From the NCBI GenBank assembly GCA_902167325.1, contig LR632930.1:5270001-5334000 (forward strand): a stretch of 64,000 nucleotides of DNA, in the 5' to 3' direction. Positions 43,678 through 52,568 of the stretch are shown here, in pieces (positions within the stretch are counted from its first letter, which is position 1; each line of letters begins with the position of its first letter). Below the pieces are notes generated by a model. That model was not told the origin of the DNA. It ran no database searches and worked only from the letters and a program-made list of their open reading frames with translations. The translations under genes and the position numbers were made by a program. The stretch is from Chitinophaga pinensis (GTDB lineage: Bacteria; Bacteroidota; Bacteroidia; Chitinophagales; Chitinophagaceae).

Positions 43678-44166
43678 TTACAGACAGTTATCCTTCCTCC
43701 GAGTATCGATGAGGTAGGTGATCTTCCATCCTTTGTCGGATTTGTACAGCTGGAAGCTGTTTACCCCGCAATGACTGTACTTTTCACCAATGAAAAACCG
43801 GTAGGGTGTCCAGACGCTGGCCATCGGTCCGTCGACCAAAACCTGTCCGAAGGTGATTCGCTCATCCCACACGTCCGTGTGAGGGCGACCTACAGCTGTT
43901 AAAAAGCCCTGCAGCTCCTCTTTAGCCAGCTTAATCTCCCCGGTTTTGGTCTTCACTGCGGTGTGAAGCATCGCTCCTTCTTCGAAGACAGCCTTTACCA
44001 TCGCGCTGTCGCCACGCTTCATGCCCTCAAACAGTTGCCTGATGACACTTTTTACCGATTCAGCTTCTGAATCCTGTGCTGATGCTCGATAAGAACATAT
44101 TAATAAAATTACCAAGAGAAAAAAGGGGCGTAACGGCATAGGTCGCTTTTTAGCTTGTTGAAACAT
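43678..44166 (-). CDS. Exported SnoaL/NTF2-like (DUF4440-type) protein
   Basis: 162 aa from 44166, or 153 aa from 44139 (MPLRPFFLLVILLICSYRAS), which is the cleaner signal peptide start. The mature part has the cone-shaped NTF2 fold pattern: VKSVIRQLFEGMKRGDSAMV then MLHTAVKTKTGEIKL. Such proteins bind small ligands or act as simple isomerases; function here is unknown. Convergent with the membrane protein, 2 bp apart. Confidence 0.75.
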   Translation of the reverse strand: MFQQAKKRPMPLRPFFLLVILLICSYRASAQDSEAESVKSVIRQLFEGMKRGDSAMVKAVFEEGAMLHTAVKTKTGEIKLAKEELQGFLTAVGRPHTDVWDERITFGQVLVDGPMASVWTPYRFFIGEKYSHCGVNSFQLYKSDKGWKITYLIDTRRKDNCL

Positions 44167-44633
44167 AGAATCTGAGGTTTAAACTGGGGTTGTAATGTAT
44201 TTATTGTAAAAAAGTTGTTAAAAGATACAACTAAATGGTATTTGCCACGGAGAGAACAGGGTATACTTTTGATCATCGCAAAATACATCGTAACCTATTG
44301 CCACTATACCGAAATGTTCCAATTCCCACATACCTTGAAATGTTCCTTTTACCTTATGCCATGAATTTTCCATTTCATCCCTAACGCTATGAATGTTGGA
44401 TCAATCTATCCTATGAAATTATAGGCTCTCCCACAGGAGAGCCTATTTAATTATATGGCGATCCGTTTAATCGAAAGGCGGAAAGAGCGGCGATAAGCGG
44501 ATATTAAGTTACAAATGCTACCCGGCACAGTGGAGTTCAAAATGGCCGAGCGGTCGATTTCCGGGAGGGAATATAAAAAACGAAACCCCTCGGAGAACCG
44601 AGGGGTTTTTAAGTGGATTACTAACCCATATTT
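44167..44633. other. Intergenic stretch with hairpins and a 158-bp-repeat-like piece
   Basis: No gene. It holds a perfect 11-bp stem ATAGGCTCTCC/GGAGAGCCTAT (44421-44446), a segment 44521-44568 resembling part of the 158-bp repeat unit (CCCGG...GTGGAGTTCAAA...CCGGGAGG), and the terminator at 44573-44609. Confidence 0.6.
44573..44609 (-). terminator. Terminator of the arginine decarboxylase-like gene
   Basis: AACCCCTCGG/CCGAGGGGTT stem; the minus strand continues into TTTCGTTTTTT. Confidence 0.9.
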
Positions 44634-46031
44634 TTAATAACCCAAAATCTTCAGCATGCTTTGAGCGGTTTGCTCTTTAGCGTATAGCCAGTCTTTTAAT
44701 TGTCCATTTTTGTCATAACCTACAACCACATGTTTGGGAGACGGGATAAGGCAATGCTTGATACCGCCATAACCACTCAACTGATCCTGGTAAGCTCCCG
44801 TGTGGAAGAAACCAATATAGAGCGGCTCCCCGTTTCCTATCTTCGGAAGGAACACGGCATTGATGTGTTCTTCAGAAGTATAGAAGTCATACCCGTCACA
44901 GGTTAGCCCCCCGAGGTGGACTTCCTGATATTCCTGGTCCCATTTGTTAATGGGTAGCATAAGGAATTTTTCTCCGATGCCCCAGGTGTCCGGGAGGGTC
45001 GTAATGAAAGAGCTGTCGATCATGTACCATGCTTCACGGTCGTTCTGCATTTTTTCGCCGAGTACGGAGTAAACTACTGCCCCGCTCTCACCTACCGTGA
45101 AGGAACCGAATTCTGTATAGATGTCCGGTACCGGTACTTTGTTCTTTTTGCAAACGCTCTTAATGTTGGCTACGATCTCGTTCACGATGTAAGCGTAATC
45201 GTAGTCGAACCCGAGGGAGTGCTTGATCGGGAACCCACCGCCGAGGTTGATACTTTCCAGTTCAGGACAGATCTTCTTCAGCTGGCAATAAAGGTTCATT
45301 ACCTTATTGAACTGGCTCCAGTAAAATATGTCATCCTTGATGCCCTTGTTCATAAAGAAGTGGAGCATCTTCAGCTCGAACTTCGGATTGCCCTTCAGCT
45401 TGTCCACGTAATATTCGAGGATGTCGCTTTTGGCGATGCCGAGCCGGGAGGTGTAAAAATCAAAGGTCGGCTCTTCTTCTGCTGCGATCCTGATACCCAG
45501 TTTTACGGGGTCTTTGGTACGCACGAATTTGGAATAGTCGTCCAGCTCCTCCTTGTTATCGAGCACCGGGATCACATTCTTGAAACCACTGTTAATGAGC
45601 TTGGCGATGGCCCGGGTATAAGTCTTCGTTTTATACCCGTTGCAAATCACAAAGGTTTCCTTGTTGATCTTCTTCCGTTCATAGAGCTTATTAATAATGT
45701 CTATGTCGTAGGCGAAAGAAGTTTCGATGTGTACCCCGTGCCGGAGGGTTTCTTCCATGATGAACGAAAAGTGGGAACTTTTGGTACAGTAGCAATAGTA
45801 ATAATTGCCATCGTACTTGTTCTTTTTAATCGCATCCTGGAACATCTTTTTTGCCCTGTTTACCTGCATCCCGATCTTCGGAAGGTAGGTTAGCTTGAAG
45901 GGCGTTCCATACTTGTCAATCAGCGCCCGCATGTCCAACCCGTTAAAAAACAGGTTATTCTCTTTCACATTGAATCCCTCTTGAGGGAACTCGAACGTCT
46001 GGTTAACGAGGTCCGTGTAGGTGTTGTTCAT
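44634..46031 (-). CDS. PLP-dependent arginine decarboxylase-like enzyme (alanine-racemase fold)
   Basis: 465 aa, shorter than E. coli SpeA (658), as in many Bacteroidota. The fold-III type PLP decarboxylase pattern is present: YCTKSSHFSFIMEE with the internal aldimine Lys, SINLGGGFPIKHS for the phosphate site, and FGSFTVGESGAVVYSVLG. It would make agmatine, the first step to putrescine and spermidine, or act on a related diamino acid. Substrate not certain, as ornithine, lysine and carboxynorspermidine decarboxylases share this fold. Confidence 0.8.
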   Translation of the reverse strand: MNNTYTDLVNQTFEFPQEGFNVKENNLFFNGLDMRALIDKYGTPFKLTYLPKIGMQVNRAKKMFQDAIKKNKYDGNYYYCYCTKSSHFSFIMEETLRHGVHIETSFAYDIDIINKLYERKKINKETFVICNGYKTKTYTRAIAKLINSGFKNVIPVLDNKEELDDYSKFVRTKDPVKLGIRIAAEEEPTFDFYTSRLGIAKSDILEYYVDKLKGNPKFELKMLHFFMNKGIKDDIFYWSQFNKVMNLYCQLKKICPELESINLGGGFPIKHSLGFDYDYAYIVNEIVANIKSVCKKNKVPVPDIYTEFGSFTVGESGAVVYSVLGEKMQNDREAWYMIDSSFITTLPDTWGIGEKFLMLPINKWDQEYQEVHLGGLTCDGYDFYTSEEHINAVFLPKIGNGEPLYIGFFHTGAYQDQLSGYGGIKHCLIPSPKHVVVGYDKNGQLKDWLYAKEQTAQSMLKILGY

Positions 46032-46328
46032 TTAAGTCTGTGAATGATCTAAGGTCAAAAAATCTATGCTACAGTATAAATGAGCTGGAAACTTCTGGTT
46101 TATACACCTACGTAAGTCGTTCCCCAGCAAAATTGGATGCAAATCTACTATTTTGTTCGAATCGATTTCCAAAAATCTCTGATCTTTTTTATGAAAGGGG
46201 GAAAACTACACCAATTTATTGCTTCTCAATAACTTGACACGCATTACATAAAGCGTATTTCAAGCCGATATGCCCATATTCCGGCTAAGCACCGTCCAAC
46301 AGGTGTTCCCGCTGCAACCCCTTCATAA
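46032..46328. other. Intergenic stretch without recognised features
   Basis: AT-rich, no gene supported; likely the promoter and leader of the decarboxylase gene. No clear CAAANNTA element was found. Confidence 0.4.
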
Positions 46329-46958
46329 TCATTTCAGTAGCTCCAATCCCCTTTTCCCTTCACAAAATAACAGATCGAGGATGCTAAGGTTCGGCAAAAA
46401 GCCGGTCCTTTCCCCAAAAACCTGGGTGTATTCTGCAGCAGGCGCTTCCGTTGCCCCCGGATGCATTTTATCGCGCCAATCCAGGACGGTTGGATCGGCA
46501 CTGTAGTCCTTATTATATATATCCGTGGTTTCAATAACGGGCGAAATACCTAAAGCACCATTGGCAAAATCGAAGCAGGCCAGGTTCCAGTCGAACAGAA
46601 ATTCGAATTTCTTCTCATATAACGTCTCCAGTTCCGGTTCAAAATATTCAAAGTACGGGGAACGACGGTAAGCCGAAGTGAGAGTTTTCCAATGGAGGGA
46701 CTGCCAGGGTTCGTCGTTGGAGATCCGCACATCCTTCATAATTGTCCGCTGATTTTTACCCTTCATTAACGGAACGCTTAAAAGTATCATTCCGTTAGGC
46801 CCGGCAATGTAGCAACGATTGCGAAAACTCACCTTCTGATAGTGCTCCATGCGCTCAAAACGCACTTTTTTGCTTTTAATTAAAGTTTTATAGAAGTTAA
46901 TTTGTGGAAAGTATTGATTTTCAATCAACATTATTCCATTAATACCCTGTTCTGCCAT
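46329..46958 (-). CDS. WbqC family protein
   Basis: 209 aa. The start may be at 46958 or at 46931 (MLIENQYFPQINFYKTLI), which matches the usual family N-terminus. MLKGKNQRT-like basic stretch LSVPLMKGKNQRTIMKDVRI and WQSLHWKTLTSAYRRSPYFE are diagnostic. WbqC-like proteins occur in O-antigen and polysaccharide loci and may handle amino-sugar or acyl groups, but the reaction is unproven. Confidence 0.88.
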   Translation of the reverse strand: MAEQGINGIMLIENQYFPQINFYKTLIKSKKVRFERMEHYQKVSFRNRCYIAGPNGMILLSVPLMKGKNQRTIMKDVRISNDEPWQSLHWKTLTSAYRRSPYFEYFEPELETLYEKKFEFLFDWNLACFDFANGALGISPVIETTDIYNKDYSADPTVLDWRDKMHPGATEAPAAEYTQVFGERTGFLPNLSILDLLFCEGKRGLELLK

Positions 46959-47298
46959 ACTGTCCTAATTGAGTTTTACCGATGTTGATTTACATGAAAA
47001 TTGCCTGCTTACAATTAAATAAAAAGCTTTTGTTAATGCACTTTAAATTCTTGATTAACAGTTCATAGAATTTAAATAAATATGCTATTAATATTAGCAA
47101 TTGGCTGTTTCATGCAAAATGTTAAAAGTCAACAAAAATACTAAAGATATTAGTGATAAAAATGACTGATTTTTTGACCGTTTTACTTAAAGTAAAATTT
47201 CAAGTAAAAGGCCTGCTCCCAGCCTTCCGGGAAGCCCGTTTTTAACTTAATATTTAGAGGGATTGTCGTAGGTTTGATGGAAATTTCAAAAGCCGTTC
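46959..47298. other. AT-rich intergenic stretch
   Basis: No gene and no clear element seen. It lies between divergent WbqC and the LEA2-type lipoprotein gene and should hold both promoters. Confidence 0.4.
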
Positions 47299-47754
47299 AT
47301 GAAGCAGGTAACCTGGTTTTTTATGATCCTCCTGGTTTGGGGTGGGGTCAGCGCATGTGGGAAAATGAAGGACCTCGAGTTTATCCGGGTCGCCAGTTTT
47401 GATATGGAGAATATGAGCTTTTCAAAAAGCACTGTCAAAATTGAACTGGCTTATTACAATCCCAACAATTTTTCGCTCCGGTTGAAAGATGCCGAATTTG
47501 ACGTTTTTCTGGACGACACAAAAGTTGGCCACTCTTTTCAGGACACCCTGATTGACATACCGGCCCGGGATACTTTCTATTTTCCGGTGAAGCTTCAGGT
47601 AGAAATGGGGAACGTTTTTAAGAATATGCTCGGTGTACTGGCAAATAAGGAAGTGACGATTAAGGCTTCCGGAAATTGCAAAGTTGGCAAGAAAGGTGTT
47701 TTTCTACCCTTCCCGATCCATTGCGAAACCAAACAGAAACTCGACTTTTTTTAA
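47299..47754 (+). CDS. LEA type 2 (LEA14-like) lipoprotein
   Basis: 151 aa. Lipobox Cys in VSACGKMKD. The domain shows the LEA2 pattern: VKIELAYYNPNNFSLRLKDA then a conserved FPVKLQVEMGNVFKNMLG. Lipid-anchored, likely in the periplasm or on the outer membrane; LEA2 proteins are linked to desiccation tolerance in plants, but a bacterial role is unproven. Terminator at 47793. Confidence 0.85.
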   Translation: MKQVTWFFMILLVWGGVSACGKMKDLEFIRVASFDMENMSFSKSTVKIELAYYNPNNFSLRLKDAEFDVFLDDTKVGHSFQDTLIDIPARDTFYFPVKLQVEMGNVFKNMLGVLANKEVTIKASGNCKVGKKGVFLPFPIHCETKQKLDFF

Positions 47755-47792
47755 CCGGTTTTCGCCGGGCAACGAATAAGGATACAATAATT

Positions 47793-47818
47793 AAAGCCAT
47801 CTTTCGGGATGGCTTTTT
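47793..47818 (+). terminator. Terminator of the LEA2 gene
   Basis: AAAGCCATC/GATGGCTTT stem with a TTTCGG loop and a T5 tail. Confidence 0.85.
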
Positions 47819-48334
47819 CATTTTCATCAACGTTTATTGAAGGCTAATTTTTGTGGTTTAGGGGAATAATCCGGGAACAGTATCCCCCACTTTTGCCACC
47901 ATTTCCGGATTTCCTGCGGCGGGAAATTCCAGGAACCTGCTTCTTTTTTGTCCGGAAAGCGGGGCTGTTTCCAGAAAATTGAACCCTGAAATGAAGGTTG
48001 ATTTTTGAAAAACAGGCCCTTTTAGAATGCCGGAATCGCTTTTGATTTCCATTTTCAACACCCGTTTTTTGACGGCAAAATCCCTTCGGATTGCAAATTC
48101 CCGGACTCTTCGATTGCCAGTCCAACCCCATTTTTAAGATGGCAGTAACTAAAAAAGGGCCTGGGCTAACCTGTTTTTAGCGGTTTGTAAAATTGCACTT
48201 TTCACGGATTTGATGTGTTCCGCTATCGCGATTCGCCCTTCTTCCCACCTTACTTTTTTTGACCTAAAAATGATCAACAGGGGCATTTGTGCCATCTGAT
48301 TTTAACGGTCAGAAGTCCTCAGAATGTTGGAGAT

Positions 48335-49320
48335 CCCGCTTAAAATTGACCGTTTTTATACTCCGGATCGGAGAAAAACCGCTTGTCCCAGGATCAATTT
48401 CCAGTCAATAAGGTCCATCATTTTGCCAAATCACGGAGTAAAAATGCATCCATCCCGACGAACTGAGTTCCCAAAATCCGCGGTACCTTTCTTCATTTCT
48501 GTACCTGAATTGCATATAAATAAGTGGTCAGCCTGGTGATCAAATGAAAGAAAAGGCTCTTTTTCATCGGACCCACTCCAGTTCAGTACCTCCTTACTTT
48601 GGTCAAAAAATGACAGAACAGGGGTATTTGCGCCATCCGAAGGTAGCGGTAAGCGGTACTCAAAAACTGGTAAACCCGCTTAAAAGTGACCGTTTTTTTT
48701 ACTCCGGATTGGAGAAACACCGCTTGTCCGAGGATTAATTTCCAGTCAATAAGGTCCATCATTTTGCCAAATCACGGAGTAAAAATGCATCCATCCCAAC
48801 CAACTGAGTTCCCAAAATCCGCGGTACCTTTCTTCATTTCTGTACCTGAATTGCATATAAATAAGTGGTCAGCCTGGTGATCCAATGGAAAAATTGGCTC
48901 TTTTTCATCGGACCCACTCCAGTTCAGTACCTCCTTACTTTGGTCAAAAAATGACAGAACAGGGGTATTTGCGCCATCCGAAGGTAGCGGTAAGCGGTAC
49001 TCAAAAACTGGTAAACCCGCTTAAAAGTGACCGTTTTTTTTACTCCGGATTGGAGAAACACCGCTTGTCCGAGGATTAATTTCCAGTCAATAAGGTCCAT
49101 CATTTTGCCAAATCCCGGAGTAAAAATGCATCCATCCCAACCAACTGAGTTCCCAAAATCCGCGGTACCTTTCTTCATTTCTGTACCTGAATTGCATATA
49201 AATAAGTGGTCAGCCTGGTGATCAAATGAAAGAAAAGGCTCTTTTTCACCAGACCCTCTCCTGCTCAGCGCCATATTAAATTTGGTTAATAAGGATACAA
49301 CAGGGGCGTTTGCGCCACTG
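48335..49320. repeat. 340/341-bp tandem repeats, about three copies
   Basis: Units begin with the sequence CCCGCTTAAAA at 48335, 48675 and 49016, i.e. periods of 340 and 341. Units 2 and 3 are almost identical for their first 200 bp. Unit 1 is slightly more diverged, and the last unit frays into a degenerate tail (49250-49320). A degenerate partial copy also precedes 48335 (about 48246-48334). No IS-like ends or coding signature. Confidence 0.85.
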
Positions 49321-49523
49321 GAAATAAGGGGATGCAAGCGAATAAATCGCTCCATTCCGGGGTTAAACAAGCCGGTATCAGGTCAAATTCAGGTGCTAAT
49401 TTTGGAGCATCCCCCTTCTTTTTTAACCTCCCCAATCGCTAAAACCCGATCCAATTGACAGGCTGAAACAGGACTTTTTACTTTTACATGACTGCAAAAG
49501 GGAGTCAACAAGCCGGGAAAAGA

Positions 49524-49694
49524 ACAGTGACAGTATGTGTACAGTACTGTTACAGTATGGATACAGTACGGGAACATTAAGGGAACATTAGGGGAACTCC
49601 GCGGGAAATGGCAGGGAACCGCGGACAAAAGGTGGACTTGATGCGGAGGTGATGCGGAAGTGTGTAGGAGGTAAGATGAAGCGGGTAGCAGGAG
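49524..49694. repeat. Degenerate array with 11-bp period
   Basis: From 49530 the sequence breaks into 11-nt units: four starting ACAGTA (49530, 49541, 49552, 49563), two starting ACATTA (49574, 49585), then more diverged units, including GATGCGGAGGT and GATGCGGAAGT (49640, 49651). The same 11-nt spacing is seen in the array at 16794-16882. Confidence 0.75.
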
Positions 49695-49825
49695 GCTGTA
49701 GAGTGAATTGGGCGCCTGCTGCCCATGGCAATAACTGACGGAGGGTGCCCTGCCGTGTAGATTTGGGTTTCGTATATTTTGATAATGAATTACTTACAAC
49801 AAAAAATACCCGTTATGGCGCAATG

Positions 49826-50590
49826 CTATTCCCGTTGGATGATCACCCGTACATTTTGAACGGGAGCGATTTTGCGGGCAGGTGCCGGTGGTATGCCGGA
49901 TAGTTTCTTACGGGGTTGCGAATGCGTGAGCGGCACTTCCGGAGCCTGCTCTTCCACTACAGCCACGATATCAGCGGCCTGGTACTTACGGTTGTGAATG
50001 ACTTGCTTCTTTACAAACATCCTCATCTCCAGCACCACCACCAGCGTGCCTTTGCCGGGTACGTTTATCGACATATCCGCCCCTTCGAAAGGTTGCCCCA
50101 GGTCGATGTGCAGCAGGGCGGCATCAGTGCCGGTAATGGTACGGGTGCTAAAATCGATACGCGAAGCGATCAGTTTCACCTCCATCCGGGTGGCGCCTGT
50201 GTAACTTATCAGTGGCTGCGCCGGGATGTGGAGTTTACCATCCCCGGAGAAGACAGGCCGCAGCCGGAAGAACTTGTCCAGGCCTGTGTATCCGTTGAAG
50301 CGGAAACCCTTCAGGCCAGCGTGGTTGTTTCTGCCAGCCTGCAGAATGAAGCTGTTCAGCCGGTTCACGAGGACCTTGTCGCAATTGATGGCTATATCAG
50401 GAGCAAATGCGCGCCGGATAAGGGCACCCTTGCGACTGGCAGCACCAAACCATTGTGCGGCACGGCGGGTGTTGGCCGTCTGCCTCACGGTTTCAGGCAT
50501 AGTGCGCAAACAGTGTTTACCATTACGCTTGTAAGAAATGACATTACCGAGCCTGCCGGTAAATGGCATCATGGAATCTAAGATTGCCAT
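49826..50590 (-). CDS. Uncharacterised protein, possibly DUF6266-like
   Basis: 254 aa. The N-terminal motif GRLGNVISYKRNGKHCLRTM followed by RRAAQWFGAASRKGALIRRA is of a kind seen in Bacteroidota proteins of the DUF6266 group; I assign it only weakly. The middle contains VKLIASRIDFSTRTITG and the tail is Pro/Lys-rich. No signal peptide. Its function is unknown. It borders the 2-kb repeat region on one side. Confidence 0.55.
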   Translation of the reverse strand: MAILDSMMPFTGRLGNVISYKRNGKHCLRTMPETVRQTANTRRAAQWFGAASRKGALIRRAFAPDIAINCDKVLVNRLNSFILQAGRNNHAGLKGFRFNGYTGLDKFFRLRPVFSGDGKLHIPAQPLISYTGATRMEVKLIASRIDFSTRTITGTDAALLHIDLGQPFEGADMSINVPGKGTLVVVLEMRMFVKKQVIHNRKYQAADIVAVVEEQAPEVPLTHSQPRKKLSGIPPAPARKIAPVQNVRVIIQRE

Positions 50591-50770
50591 AACAGTTAGA
50601 TTTTGTTGTTATGGAATATACGAAAAAAAGACCGGATCCGGTGCGGTTTGGAGTGATTATTTAATGGTTTATTCAATTGATTTACAAAACATTACATGTC
50701 TTCATCAGCGGTTTCCGAAACTTGTATATCCATATATAATCCAGGCAGAAATACCTGCTTAGCTGGCATA

Positions 50771-50800
50771 AAAAAACCGCCCCGGCATGGCCGGAGCGGT
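50771..50800 (-). terminator. Terminator of the HMA-domain gene
   Basis: Stem CCGCTCCGGCC/GGCCGGGGCGG-like (minus strand) with a T7 tail. Confidence 0.85.
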
Positions 50801-50824
50801 AATAGCTTTGTATATATTAATATA

Positions 50825-51199
50825 TTAGTGCTTCTTCTGAACTGGTCCGCCACCATCTTCGGGCTTCTTGCAGCACTTGGGTAAGTCGTTATAAGAATCC
50901 ACGTTGGCGGCTACATCGTCCGCATCATAACCCACATTGGCAATGGAAGTTTTGATGTTCTCGATATTGGTACGGTCAGTAAAGTATTTTACTGTCGCTT
51001 CCTTCTTTTTCACATCCACCACCATGGACTTTACCCCTTCTTCTTTCAGGAAATACCGCTGGATAGCGTCTTTACACATGTTGCACTGAACGGTAGGCAC
51101 TTTGATCTTCGCTGTTACCAGCGTTCCCTTTTTGGCCTGAGCCATCGCAGAACCGGCACATGCCAGCAGCAGCACCAGCATCATTTTAATGATACGCAT
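50825..51199 (-). CDS. Exported heavy-metal-associated (HMA) domain protein
   Basis: 124 aa with signal peptide MRIIKMMLVLLLACAGSAMA. The HMA domain shows the metal site CNMC in VPTVQCNMCKDAIQR and the usual beta-alpha pattern to GYDADDVAANVD. A C-terminal tail CCKKPEDGGGP adds a Cys pair. Likely a periplasmic copper carrier or sensor; no copper ATPase is adjacent. Confidence 0.85.
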   Translation of the reverse strand: MRIIKMMLVLLLACAGSAMAQAKKGTLVTAKIKVPTVQCNMCKDAIQRYFLKEEGVKSMVVDVKKKEATVKYFTDRTNIENIKTSIANVGYDADDVAANVDSYNDLPKCCKKPEDGGGPVQKKH

Positions 51200-51253
51200 A
51201 GGATGAATAGTTTTTATTCTCTCACAATATACGATTTCAACGGAATATATTTC

Positions 51254-51889
51254 CTATTTCCCCCATACATCGGGAGCCGTGCGCCATGCTTGTAAAGTTG
51301 CCTGTTCGTCGGGTCCTACCTGGCCTTTCTCTACAGCAAGTTCTATCAGGGCGTTGTAGTTGCTGAGGGATTTATATTGTACACCGGCAGCTTCGAAAGC
51401 TTTCACGGCGATGTCAAAACCATAGTTAAAAATCGATATCATACCGATCACTTCCCCACCTGCGGCGCGGATGGCCTGTACGGCTTCGAGGCTGCTTTTT
51501 CCGGTAGAGATCAGGTCTTCCACCACTACAACCGGCTGGCCGGGCTGCAGCACACCTTCGATCTGGTTGCCCATGCCATGTTCTTTCGGCTTGGAGCGCA
51601 CGTAAATGAAAGGCAGTTTCAGCTGATCCGCCACCAGCGCACCATGGGGGATACCTGCCGTGGCTACGCCCGCGATCACTGCGGCGTCGGGCCAGGTTTC
51701 GAACACCATATTGCTCAGCTCTGACTTAATATAATCCCGGATGTAGGGATAAGACAGCACCTTACGGTTGTCGCAATAAATCGGGGATTTCCAGCCGGAG
51801 GCCCATGTAAAGGGCTGGCTTGGGCTCAGTTTTACGGCCTGTATCTGGAGCAGTTTTTCTGCTACCTGTTTTTCGCTGACATTGTTCAT
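51254..51889 (-). CDS. pyrE: Orotate phosphoribosyltransferase
   Basis: 211 aa from 51889 (MNNVSEKQVAEKLLQIQ); the open frame extends to 51946, but the added 19 residues do not fit. The PRPP loop VVVVEDLISTGKSSLEAVQA and the catalytic-lysine region VRSKPKEHGMGNQIEG are conserved. Makes OMP from orotate in pyrimidine synthesis. Divergent from the NUDIX gene, 47 bp apart. Confidence 0.96.
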   Translation of the reverse strand: MNNVSEKQVAEKLLQIQAVKLSPSQPFTWASGWKSPIYCDNRKVLSYPYIRDYIKSELSNMVFETWPDAAVIAGVATAGIPHGALVADQLKLPFIYVRSKPKEHGMGNQIEGVLQPGQPVVVVEDLISTGKSSLEAVQAIRAAGGEVIGMISIFNYGFDIAVKAFEAAGVQYKSLSNYNALIELAVEKGQVGPDEQATLQAWRTAPDVWGK

Positions 51890-51924
51890 AACGGCGCAAA
51901 AGTACGATGAATAATGCAAAGGAT

Positions 51925-51932
51925 TATTTTTG
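51925..51932 (+). promoter_or_regulatory. -7 element of the NUDIX gene, 4 bp from its ATG
   Basis: TATTTTTG (TAnnTTTG match) ends 4 bp before the start at 51937, so the transcript would be almost leaderless if this is the active promoter. A minus-strand -7 match (TACTTTTG as CAAAAGTA) at 51897-51904 serves pyrE in the same gap. Confidence 0.5.
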
Positions 51933-51936
51933 CGAC

Positions 51937-52566
51937 ATGGAAACACCGATACATATATATATTAATGAGCGCCCGCTCCTCATTGCCGGCCTCCACGACG
52001 CGCTGCCAGCAGAGCTTACAGGCGCCACCACCCTCTTTAACCCACCTGCGGCAGAAGTGGCGCAAACCATTACCCTGCTCGAAACCAACCAGCTCCCGGC
52101 AGTAGTTTTCCGTACAGGTGAAGCTGCCGCCCTGCTCGATCAGGTGAAAAGCCACTTCCAGGTACTGGTAGCTGCAGGCGGACTCATCACCAACGATGCC
52201 GGTGAAATACTCCTCATGTTCCGCCGCGGTAAATGGGACCTTCCCAAAGGCAAGCAGGATGATGGTGAAACCCTCGAAGACTGCGCCCTTCGCGAGGTTC
52301 AGGAAGAAACCGGTCTCAAAAACGTGACCCTCGGCAAGCCCATCACTGAAACCTGGCACTACTACAGCTTCAAGGGCAAAAACATACTCAAACACAGCTA
52401 CTGGTACCGCATGCACTTTTTCGGCAACGAACTTACCATACCCCAGATCGAGGAAGATATCATGGATATCCAGTGGATCAGGCCGGAGAACATTGCCAAA
52501 TACATGCTTTACTCTTACCAGAACATTGTGGACGTGCTCACCAAAGCCGGCTACGCAGTTAACTAA
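51937..52566 (+). CDS. NUDIX hydrolase with an N-terminal extra domain
   Basis: 209 aa from 51937 (METPIHIYINERPLL). The NUDIX box is complete at its core, DDGETLEDCALREVQEETGL, with the leading Gly two residues earlier. An N-terminal region of about 80 residues of unknown type precedes it. Such enzymes cleave nucleoside diphosphate derivatives; the real substrate is unknown. The next gene is 2 bp after its stop. Confidence 0.9.
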   Translation: METPIHIYINERPLLIAGLHDALPAELTGATTLFNPPAAEVAQTITLLETNQLPAVVFRTGEAAALLDQVKSHFQVLVAAGGLITNDAGEILLMFRRGKWDLPKGKQDDGETLEDCALREVQEETGLKNVTLGKPITETWHYYSFKGKNILKHSYWYRMHFFGNELTIPQIEEDIMDIQWIRPENIAKYMLYSYQNIVDVLTKAGYAVN

Positions 52567-52568
52567 TC

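Larger units (their letters stand above)
47755..49825. other. 2-kb gene-free repeat-rich region
   Basis: Nothing here is supported as coding. 47793-47818 is the LEA2 terminator. 47820-48330 is AT-rich with no element I can name. 48335-49320 holds 341-bp tandem repeats. 49524-49700 is an array with 11-bp periodicity. 49700-49825 is a GC-rich tail before the convergent gene. The short frames in both strands have low-complexity or repeat-derived sequence. Confidence 0.7.

Noticed and set aside
44421..44446. Terminator with perfect stem
   Set aside because: No T tail follows and no transcript is expected to end here, so it is only listed as a hairpin within the intergenic region.
48924..49370. 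148-aa minus-strand frame in the 341-bp repeats
   Set aside because: Derives from the repeat itself, has no start context, and differs in composition from real genes nearby.
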